Source: Leishmania donovani (Eukaryota; Euglenozoa; Kinetoplastea; Trypanosomatida; Trypanosomatidae). From it: a DNA stretch of 64,000 nucleotides. Shown piece by piece: positions 56,163 to 64,000 of the stretch (position 1 is the stretch's first letter; every line of letters begins with the position of its first letter). The translations under genes and the position numbers were made by a program. Below the pieces are notes generated by a model, which worked only from the letters and a program-made list of their open reading frames with translations, searched no databases and was not told the DNA's origin. The DNA lies in assembly GCF_000227135.1 (NCBI RefSeq), contig NC_018261.1:1374355-1438354 (forward strand), given 5' to 3'.

Positions 56163-59078
56163 GGTGTCGACAGTGACGTCCTTTGTGAGACGATGTCGCT
56201 CTACCCTCTGTGGATTCGACTATGCTCGCCGAGATGCTCACGCACTCGGATGTGAACGTTTCATAGAGGCGTCGCGCGAAGTACGGAGAAAGGGGGTGAA
56301 GTTTCTCTGTTTTTCTTTTTACCGGCATGTTTTTTCTTTTGTTTTCTCTGCTGTTGAGCGTGGAGTTTCATAGGGCCCTTTCAAAAGACCCTGCTCTTTT
56401 CCGTCTCCGTGTGTAGCGTCACTGTACTCTCCGCTCATCCTCGCCCGCCAGCGTGTGTGGGGGGGGGGGAGAAAGAGGGGGCGGTGACGGTGCAAGTTTT
56501 GCAGCAGCGCACGAAAGCGGATCTGCTGTGCAGGCCGTCTTGTGTTTTTCTCTCTTAGCTATTCCTCCTCAATGCTGGTGGCCTCGTTTCAGGCGTTTTT
56601 CTTTTGCTTTCTGTTCTCGCGTTTCTCTATTTCGACTTTATTTTTTATATTGCCGGTTTCTCTGCCTGTTTCTTGATGCTGGTGCGTGTGTGGGGTGCTT
56701 TCCTTCTGCATCGCCTTCTCCCCACGTCTTGGGACGACACACGCTTCCCAGAGCAGTGGAGCGAACGACAGAAACGGCAGACAAGAAGGCAGCGAAGGTA
56801 TCCACCTGACCGGCGAAAGAGAAGCAAAAAAAAAAACGAAGAGAAAAAGCAAACAATCAGTAAGATGAGATCACACACGCAAACACGCACGCACGAAGCG
56901 AAGACTCATGGTTCTCGATGAAAGTTGCGCGAGAGAGGTGAGCAAAAAGAGTCCTTGAATCATCGAAGAAACGAACGAGTGGCGAACGTGCCAAACCCTT
57001 TTTTTCCTAAAGCGAAAAATTGCTGCTTTGTTGGAAGGCGTGCTCGTACGCACGTGTGCCTATGGTACTGAGCAGTTGATTGAGGGTTGTGGGTAGCTCT
57101 AGAGCCGCAGGCATTACTTTTCCTCGTCTCATGTCTGTGCTTGGTCGTCGGTGCATACGTCTGGCTCGAGTGTCGAGTGGTGCCCCCCGCCCCCCCCCCC
57201 AAAAAAAAAAACAAAAAGAAAACAGCAAAGATAACGCAAAACGAAAAGAAGAAGAGCAATGGACGAGATGCCGCAACGAAGGAATGCATGAAGCAACGAG
57301 AACCACGGCGGTAAGGAAACATGCAAGAAAGGGAGAAAGAGGTGAAGGCTGGGGTTGAAGGAGGGAGACATCTCAGTTTATCTGCGTGCTGTCATGTGGA
57401 GGAGCGTTCTGTGCTTGCTTGTGCCCTCCTTTTAATCGTCCTTTTGCCAAGAGTGACCTCGTGGTTTTGTTCGGGTCGTGCTGAGTGAGAGGCAACGAGA
57501 ACAAGCCAGATAATGTTTGGCAGCACCGGGTAGCGAAAGGGGTTCAAGCGCCGTCGATGCTCAAAAACGGAAGACAGCGACCGCAACAAAAAGTGCATAC
57601 CACGCACACGCAGAAACACAACCGAAACTCCCCCTTTCAAACGTGGCAGGCCGTCTCCCTATCCGGATACCCATTTCTCAGTTGTGATGTCGATGTCTGC
57701 CACTCTTGCACGCTCTCTCTTTTTTCCTAGTCTGTTGCTTTTCTTCCTTTTAGTTTTCGTTCTTTGTTTTGAGATGTGTGCGTGTGTCCGGGGTCTCGTG
57801 CGCGTGTGTGTGGGTCTGGCCCGTGCGCGCCTACGATTGCTTGGGCCGCTTGTTCCGTTACGTGTGGCCCTGGTTCAAGGTTTACGCCCAACCTGCTTTC
57901 ATCATCCCCCGTCCTCGTTCTCATCTCTGGCAACCGCAGCTCCGTCGACTTCCCGACATTTTTTTTTGACTTCTTGTTTCTCAGTTGCAGCTGCATTTTG
58001 CTTTTTCCTTCTCCACGTGCTTCGCGTGCTCCTATCGGCTTGCGTTTAGACCAGTCGCGTCTATTTTTTGCCCTTTTGACGGCTTGCTCTTACGAGTCCG
58101 TGGAGATTGCTCTTATGGCCGTTTTTTTTTTCCGCCTATAGCTGCTGTTTTGGAAGCAGAGAGGAGCGAAGTGCTATCGGACGCCGGTAGATGGTGTGTG
58201 CAGAGAGATGTGTACACGCGATCTTCTCTCTGCATGATACACACAGGTGCACTCTCTTGGAGTCTTCTGCTGCGAATAGATGGCCGTATTGCAACACGAA
58301 AAAAAGCGGTGGCACTGACTGCAACTGTTTCGTAGCCCCTCCTGATTGTGTCTGTGACTATCTTTCTTTTACCGGTCGTTAAATGCTGCACAGGAGCATG
58401 TCCTCTTCTTTCGTAAAGCTCCGCTTTTCTGTCCCTTCGTGAATCTGCCTGATCTAACAGACTACCTGACCTCGCGCTCATTCTTTTTTTCGCTTCGATT
58501 CAGGATATCTTTTTTTTTTTCCCACAGTTCTTCTCGCTTGCTCTCTCGCTTTCTCATTGGTGATGCTGCGAGTGTTTCCCCTTCTTGGTGGCGCTTCTAT
58601 CCGTGTGCGCTGTTGCGTTGTCGTGACAGTGATACAAGTATTTTCGGGGCTTCACTTCACTGCTGTTTCTCTCTGTCCCCCTCACCCCACCCCAGTTTCG
58701 TTTTTTTTTCGGTTCACACGTCCTTTTTTCTATTATTATTACTTCGTGCTAGAGGGAAGGGGGCTTCCCCCCTCACTCTTCCTTTCGCTACTTTGGACTC
58801 CTTTCATCTGCGTTCGTTTGGTTTTGTATGTGCGTGCGGGCGTGCATGTGAGTGTCTCCTCTCGCTCTCCGGAGGTGCACCGCCACGTCTCCAGGGACCC
58901 CTGCCTCGCTCTCATGGACAGACACATACATTACACAAACATACAAACGAAAGGCCACGAAAAAGCAAGCCGAAAAAGAAGCTATACATCCTTCTGTCGG
59001 CCTCTTCTCCCGTCGTTGTTTGTTTTTCTCTGGCTGTCTGTCCTATAACACCTTGTGTATCCTGATGCGGAAACACAT
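56163..59078. other. 2.9-kb gene-free stretch after paralogue 2
   Basis: Pyrimidine-rich UTR and spacer DNA with a G11 run (56459-56469), A9-A11 runs, C11 then A11 at 57190-57211, and several T9-T10 runs. No coding-type frame seen. Confidence 0.55.
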
Positions 59079-59276
59079 ACACACACAGTGAGAGATTCTC
59101 GCAGACGCACATCGACGTTCACTTGCCCGCCCACTTTCTCACCCCCTTATGCGCACGTGCACATCGCAATCCTCTCGTTAGATAGAGGCGTCCGCACGTG
59201 CGCATAAGGGGGTGAGAAAGTGGGGGGGGCAAGTGAACGTCGATGTGCGTCTGCGAGAATCTCTCACTGTGTGTGT
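59079..59276. repeat. Long near-perfect inverted repeat (82-bp arms, 33-nt loop)
   Basis: The left arm 59079-59160 is the reverse complement of 59194-59276. The only differences are one mismatch and one extra G in the G run at 59222-59229 of the right arm. The 33-nt centre contains a further 5-bp stem (CCTCT at 59171-59175, AGAGG at 59183-59187). As RNA it would form a hairpin of about 85 bp. It lies in the spacer upstream of eL21. No coding frame spans it. Confidence 0.93.
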
Positions 59277-60158
59277 TGTGTGCGTCTCCACTACGAGTGC
59301 TTCATATGGATGAGGAAGGTTAGAGGTGACAGCAAAGCAAAAACAGCACAGGGCACACGAAGGAAAGGTAAGAACTCGTGCAAAACAAACAACAACAAAA
59401 AACGAAACTTCATCGTCGGAAATGTGCAGCGCTCCAGTGCACGAAAAGGCCAATCGGCGCTCGATGCTACTCCAGCTCTTCTTTTCCTTCTACTGCTCCG
59501 TAAGACGAGCGAGGGAGAGCGGGAAGGCTGCGTGCGTGTGTGTGTGTGTGCGTGCAGGGAAAGGAGGATGCGTACGGCTTCCCTCAAGCGGTGACAGTGC
59601 CGCGCAGACGTGCAGCCGTGGGGTGTGCGTCTGCACACGTGCTTCACGCGAACCATCGATGCGCATCGAGTGTGCAGAGAGGGACGAGGTCTCCTTATGG
59701 GTACATGTGGTTCGGAGGTGCGTCGTCTCTTCCTGAGCTAAGGTCGGCTCTCTCGTGCGCTGCTGAAACGCGTGATCGTCGCCTAACACGCCGCAAGTTC
59801 AACGCTCGCGGGCTGCGCGCCTGTGACGCTTGCGCGTTTTGTGCAGCCCTTCCTTGCCTTCACAGCCGATGAGTCGCTTTCTTTCTTTTTCACTTCTACT
59901 TGCCTCGATTCTTACTTCGTTTGTCGCATCACCCCCCCTCCGTCCTCCGCCATGCGACACCCACCACACTTTGCCGCATCGGCGCCCTTTTGGGTGCTAC
60001 ACCGCAAACGCCCATAAACAAATCTGCTGACGCGTTGTTGCGCGTGACCTTGCCTGCCTTCTACAACGGTGCGGCACTCCTGCTCTTCATTATGCACTGC
60101 CCACTACACCGACGCCGCTCGATCACCATCGACGTATCCACTCCAATCAACGTACACA
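59277..60158. other. Spacer between the inverted repeat and eL21
   Basis: Non-coding; includes a TG run near 59537-59550 and a pyrimidine-rich tract at ~59,876-59,950. From that tract there is no AG until about 60,159. No gene seen. Confidence 0.6.
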
Positions 60159-60162
60159 AGAG
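60159..60162 (+). promoter_or_regulatory. Candidate spliced-leader acceptor of eL21 (AGAG)
   Basis: The sequence ACAAGAG gives AG at 60159-60160 and 60161-60162. I find no earlier AG after the pyrimidine tract that ends near 59,950, so the acceptor lies unusually far (~200 nt) from the tract and only 18-20 nt before the ATG. A shorter C/T-rich patch at 60,047-60,062 may serve instead. Confidence 0.45.
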
Positions 60163-60179
60163 TTTCCCTTGAAAGAGAA

Positions 60180-60659
60180 ATGGTCCACTCGTACGGCTAC
60201 AAGTCTGGCACCCGCCACCTCTTCGCCAAGAAGTTCCGCAAGCACGGTGCTCCGTCCGTGTCGACAATCCTGACGAACATCAAGGTCGGCGACTACGTCG
60301 ATGTCGTCGCGGACTCCGCGGTGCGTGAGGGCATGCCGCACAAGTACTACCATGGCCGCACCGGTATTGTGTGGAACGTGACCCCCCGCGGCGTTGGCGT
60401 CATCATCAACAAGCCGGTCCGCACGCGCACCCTGCGCAAACGCATCTGCGTCCGCTTCGAGCACGTCCGCAAGTCTCGCTGCCAGGAGGCATTCAAGGCG
60501 AAGGAGCACCAGTTCCAGGCCTACCTCGCCGCCAAGAAGGCCGGCAAGGCGCTGCCCCCGCTGAAGAAGAGCTCCCGAATGGGCGGCATTGTGCGCCCCA
60601 AGAACGTTGAGGTGCTCGCCCGCCGCGTGGCCGACTACGAGGCGATGGTGCCGTACTAA
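60180..60659 (+). CDS. RPL21: 60S ribosomal protein L21 (eL21)
   Basis: This is a 159-aa protein that matches eL21 from end to end: S-Y-G-Y-K-S-G-T-R near the start, then the SH3-like beta-barrel with Y-V-D-V-V-A-D-S-A-V-R-E-G-M-P-H-K-Y-Y-H-G-R-T-G and a basic C-terminal helix. Length equals the usual ~160 aa. It binds 5S/23S-like rRNA at the central protuberance side of the large subunit. Codons are the most GC3-biased in the window, as expected for a highly expressed gene. The frame is open further upstream, but ATG 60180 is the family start and sits about 20 nt after the splice acceptor. A second genomic copy is common for ribosomal genes in trypanosomatids but is not in this window. Confidence 0.97.
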   Translation: MVHSYGYKSGTRHLFAKKFRKHGAPSVSTILTNIKVGDYVDVVADSAVREGMPHKYYHGRTGIVWNVTPRGVGVIINKPVRTRTLRKRICVRFEHVRKSRCQEAFKAKEHQFQAYLAAKKAGKALPPLKKSSRMGGIVRPKNVEVLARRVADYEAMVPY

Positions 60660-62019
60660 GGCGCAGCACTCACCGCACCCGCGCTGCCTTTTTTATCCCC
60701 TCACCTTTCCGCCTCAGCGTACAGCAATCTTCCCATCACCTGCTCTCGGTTCCTTCTCCTTTCAAACGGCCCGTGATGATCGGGACAGGACAGGAGCGGA
60801 GGGGCTGCTGCCGATACGGTGGGTGTAGGACGGGAGGAGGCACTTCAAGTCGTTTCTCTCACTTCTACTTTCTCATTTATCAGGACAAAAAGCTTTGCCA
60901 AGCCGACACTGACGTGCCGCATCGAAAGCGGGCAAAAAAAAAAGGGAGTGGCGACCGCTGCAGGGATGCCGCATCGCTGCTTCTCTCTCCTCTGCTGCGT
61001 GCTTCGATGCCGCCTCGGAGGGCAGTTCGCCGCCGCTTCTCTCCCCCCTCTGCTCGCTTTGACTTGTGCCCCTGATGGACTCGAAGAGAGTGAGGGGCTG
61101 GAAAGCGGCGCTGACGAAGAGCGCGATAGAGTGAAACGGCGCGTAGGTGATGCTCTCCCGCACCACACCGTGTACGTCTTCTCCCTGAGCGCGTCTTCTC
61201 TTCAGTCTTTCCTCTGCATTCAGTTTCGCCTTTGCGCATGTCGGGCGAAACGAGCGCGAACGTGGGATAGCACAGGGGACCGAACCGGGTCAAGTTACCA
61301 GAGTCCCAAGGTTTGTATACAATAAAAGCGCATACACACCGTACTGGTGCGCAGCTTGTTGCCTCCTGTATGTGTTGTTTCGCTGCAGCCTCCACCTTCT
61401 CCATCCCATGCGCACCTGCGCACTCTCTTCCTCGCCTCTCACACGTACCCCACATGCGAAACGCAGCAACCGCAACGAAGCTCGTTACTCTTGCACCGAC
61501 ATCCCCCCATCCACCCACAACCACACACCCAAAGCAAAACCGCAACAACAACGTGTGACTGTATACGCACAAGCGCACGGGCACACCTGCAGCAGTTGGA
61601 GCGACTGCTTCGCTTTCCCTTTTACTTTTTCGCACGTACTTACGTGGACGATCTCGGAGAGGTGTTGCTGATTTTTTTTTTTGCTGTGCTGTTATCTTTA
61701 TTTTTGTGTGCAGCCTACGCGCACGAAACGTGCCCCTCTACTTGCATCTGCGCATACGCACATAGTTGTACGGAAGCGCGCGAGCAGACAAAAGGAAAGA
61801 AAGAAGGAGCGCGAGGGGTGGGGAAACTGGTGAACAAAAGGGTAGAATAACAAGTGAGAAAAAACATAAGGAAGACCGCAGAGCGTTGCGCTTTTCGTAT
61901 TGCTTCGCTGGCGTTGCCTTTTGCTTTCCTTCGATATTGACGCACGCACAGCACGCACAAAAACCTCACAAGTGCATCGTCGCCTTGGTGCCTATCTCTC
62001 TCTGCACGGGAAGCGTGCA
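60660..62019. other. 1.4-kb spacer before the TM9SF gene
   Basis: UTR and intergenic DNA with A10 (60,937-60,946) and T11 (61,671-61,681) runs. No gene seen. Confidence 0.6.
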
Positions 62020-63933
62020 ATGCGACTCGGAAAACAGGTGCCAGGAAGCGCGCGGCACATGCGTGCAGGGCGCGCACCTATTTTGGTGGCAGCACTGGTG
62101 CTCCTGTGTGCCACCGTCTTTGCCTCGGCCGGCATCACTGGCTACTCGACCGGCACGATTATATCGCCTCAAGCGAATGCCTACCGCAGCCGTCGCACCC
62201 TCTCCCCGATGGATTATTATAAACTCCCTGTTTGCCAGCCCTCCGATGAGGTGATGAAAGCGAGGCGCGAACATCCCCTTATTGGCGACATTCTGACGGG
62301 CAATCGTCTTGTTCCGACCATGTTCGAGTTCCGAGTTGGCGAGGACGTCAAGTGCGCCACCTTGTGCGATGCCAGCTTCACTGTCAAAGCGGTGCGGCGG
62401 GCGAACTACATGATCAATAATGACTACTACGTGCGCATGTTCCTCGACAACAAGCCGCTCGTTTCGGCATCCCCTCATGAGGGGAGTAACGCGTATCTCC
62501 TAGGCTACCCTCTTGGCGCACAGAACGACGTTGAAAAGACCCAGGTGAAGACGAACATTATTCACAATCATCTCGACTTTACCATTCGCATCAAGAACCG
62601 GGCGATCTCTCAGTTCACGGGAGAGGAGGTGGTCGGCTTCAAAGTCGTCGCCAGAAGTCTTGCGGAGGTGGGCACGTGCACAGCGACAGCGTTTCAACAC
62701 TCAAGCCGCCCGTACATCTTGCCGAGTTATAGGGATGGAAAGGATTTGAAGGTTCCTTTCACGTACAGCGTGACTTGGGAGAGGTCTAACGAGGAGTACC
62801 CCATCGAGCACAGAATTGGAGAAGATACCCAGCGGCGCGGGCACAAGATCGCCGCCCTGTACGGCGTTCTGCTTACCATGCTGACGGGCGTTGTGGTAGC
62901 GTTTGTGATGCTCCGCACTGTGCGCAAGGACCTGGCCGTCTACCTTGACGAGGAGCTGGACGAGAGGGAGATACGTGAGGAGTCGGGCTGGAAACTGGTA
63001 CGCGGCGACGTTTTCCGCCCGCCCCAGCAAGCCGCAGCCTTGGCGACGGCCGTCGGCGCCGGGTGCCAGATTGCGGCGACCATGCTCAGCAGCGTGTTCC
63101 TCTGCGCCATCCACGTCGTGGACTCGACGCACCGCGGCACCTTCCTGAGCACTGTCATTGCACTTTTTCTGATTGGTCACGTTGTCTCCGGTTTTGTGAC
63201 GACTCGACTGCTGAAGCTCTTCGGTATGGCCACGTGGAAGAGCGCCATGTGCTGCATGGCAGCGTTCCCGGCTGCACTAGGAGGCGGCGTCATGCTCCTA
63301 AACCTCATCCATTGGGCGAAGCACAGCACGGCGGCCATCCCGTTCCTGACGGTGGTCGGAATTATACTTTCGTGGCTGCTCATCTCACTTCCTTTTGGGT
63401 GCTATGGCATCTACTGGGGCTTTAAGATGGACACTCTGGCCGTCACGGCCAGGGTCAGCAGCATCCCTCGACTCATACCGGAAGATGCGGATAGCATGAC
63501 TCTCTACTATGTACTTGCTGGTAGTCTTGTGCCCTTCATTGCGTGCTGCGTGGAGATACCCTTCGCCTTGAACGCCTTCTGGCGGGAGGAGCCCATGTAC
63601 CTCTACGGCTTCCTGACCTTCTTCTCCATTGCACTGGTCGTGCTTTGCGCGGAGGTGGGCATTGTGGTGACCTACTTCACCTTGCGCGGGGAAGACTACC
63701 GTTGGTGGTGGCGCAGCTACTCCGCTCTTGCGACTAGTGGCATCCACCTGTTTGCATACAGCATTCTCTTCCTCAAGCGCTCTCTGCAGATCCGCGCGCT
63801 CTCCTCGATCATCCTCTTCCTGGGTTACATGCTCGGCGCGTCCATTATGTTTGGTATGGCGCTCGGCTCTATCGGTTTTATTGGGTCGTTTTGGCTCGTC
63901 CAGAAAATGTACGCCTCCATCAAGGCTGAATAG
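62020..63933 (+). CDS. Transmembrane-9 superfamily protein (nonaspanin, EMP70)
   Basis: This is a 637-aa protein with the full TM9SF layout. A signal peptide has its hydrophobic core at residues ~19-36 from the first methionine (or ~6-23 from ATG 62059). A lumenal domain of ~250 residues follows with the family-typical Y-(x)n-L-P-V-C and N-x-x-L-x-G-x-R segments, then nine TM helices. The C-terminus is K-M-Y-A-S-I-K-A-E, where family members keep a K-x-D/E-like Golgi-retention signal and the Y-x-S-I-K motif. TM9SF proteins live in Golgi and endosomes and help sort membrane proteins with Gly-rich TM helices. ATG 62020 is the first methionine after the long spacer; ATG 62059 would give a more compact signal peptide. 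Intact to the stop. Only 67 nt of the window follow. Confidence 0.93.
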   Translation: MRLGKQVPGSARHMRAGRAPILVAALVLLCATVFASAGITGYSTGTIISPQANAYRSRRTLSPMDYYKLPVCQPSDEVMKARREHPLIGDILTGNRLVPTMFEFRVGEDVKCATLCDASFTVKAVRRANYMINNDYYVRMFLDNKPLVSASPHEGSNAYLLGYPLGAQNDVEKTQVKTNIIHNHLDFTIRIKNRAISQFTGEEVVGFKVVARSLAEVGTCTATAFQHSSRPYILPSYRDGKDLKVPFTYSVTWERSNEEYPIEHRIGEDTQRRGHKIAALYGVLLTMLTGVVVAFVMLRTVRKDLAVYLDEELDEREIREESGWKLVRGDVFRPPQQAAALATAVGAGCQIAATMLSSVFLCAIHVVDSTHRGTFLSTVIALFLIGHVVSGFVTTRLLKLFGMATWKSAMCCMAAFPAALGGGVMLLNLIHWAKHSTAAIPFLTVVGIILSWLLISLPFGCYGIYWGFKMDTLAVTARVSSIPRLIPEDADSMTLYYVLAGSLVPFIACCVEIPFALNAFWREEPMYLYGFLTFFSIALVVLCAEVGIVVTYFTLRGEDYRWWWRSYSALATSGIHLFAYSILFLKRSLQIRALSSIILFLGYMLGASIMFGMALGSIGFIGSFWLVQKMYASIKAE

Positions 63934-64000
63934 CGGCGTGGGCGTGTGCGAGGCATTTCTAGCTGATTTGCTGTAACTTTGTGGTCGTCTCTCATTTTTC
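63934..64000. other. Start of 3' UTR after the TM9SF gene
   Basis: Sixty-seven bases of non-coding sequence to the window end; too short to say more. Confidence 0.6.

Noticed and set aside
55481..56176. 231-aa ORF overlapping paralogue 2 in another frame
   Set aside because: The 107-aa frame is the one conserved in the tandem partner and has the signal peptide and TM helix.
59079..59276. Rho-independent-type terminator at the long inverted repeat
   Set aside because: Far too long and not followed by a T run; bacterial-type termination does not apply to this nuclear polycistron.

Overview
The window reads as nuclear DNA of a trypanosomatid, most likely Leishmania or a close relative. Every convincing protein gene lies on the + strand. 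None shows a cis-spliced intron. Coding regions have GC-rich third positions. Genes are separated by long, pyrimidine-rich, microsatellite-rich spacers. A polypyrimidine tract followed by an AG, the layout of spliced-leader trans-splicing, precedes many start codons. The tRNA-Tyr gene carries an 11-nt intron, as is typical of kinetoplastids. Species and chromosome cannot be fixed from the sequence alone.

Layout. At 2-13 kb there are a leucine-rich-repeat-like protein, a TPR protein with a likely mitochondrial presequence, RuvB-like 1, a SET-domain protein and the peroxisomal AAA ATPase PEX1. At 13.25-13.9 kb a five-gene tRNA cluster (Asn and Pro on the - strand; Thr, intron-containing Tyr and Asn on the + strand) interrupts the coding array. 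At 14.5-30 kb there are a 1945-aa predicted helical-repeat protein with unusually AT-rich codons, a LicD/fukutin-like membrane protein, a PDCD2-family protein, an ankyrin protein and a large Ala/Glu-rich coiled-coil membrane protein. At 30.7-38.7 kb there are an unrecognised 870-aa protein, a type III PI 4-kinase and an adenosine-kinase-like PfkB enzyme. At 42.7-49 kb there are an NDUFB9-like LYR protein of complex I, a TGL/SDP1-type patatin protein whose nucleophile motif is altered, and a secreted or membrane calcineurin-like phosphoesterase. At 51.5-64 kb there are two tandem paralogues of a small signal-peptide plus single-TM protein, each followed by about 4 kb without a gene, then ribosomal protein eL21 and a TM9SF-family nonaspanin.

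The genes form one directional cluster, presumably transcribed as a polycistron by Pol II. As usual in these organisms, neighbours need not share a pathway. Membrane traffic and organelle functions recur (PEX1, PI4K, TM9SF, phosphoesterase, lipase-like protein, LicD-like protein), but I see no operon logic.

Most unusual features: the tandem small-membrane-protein pair, in which two perfectly identical blocks flank a fully diverged in-frame segment; an 82-bp-arm intergenic inverted repeat upstream of eL21; two sequence-related remnants of a dead ingi/L1Tc-type retroposon; and the displaced catalytic serine in the patatin protein.
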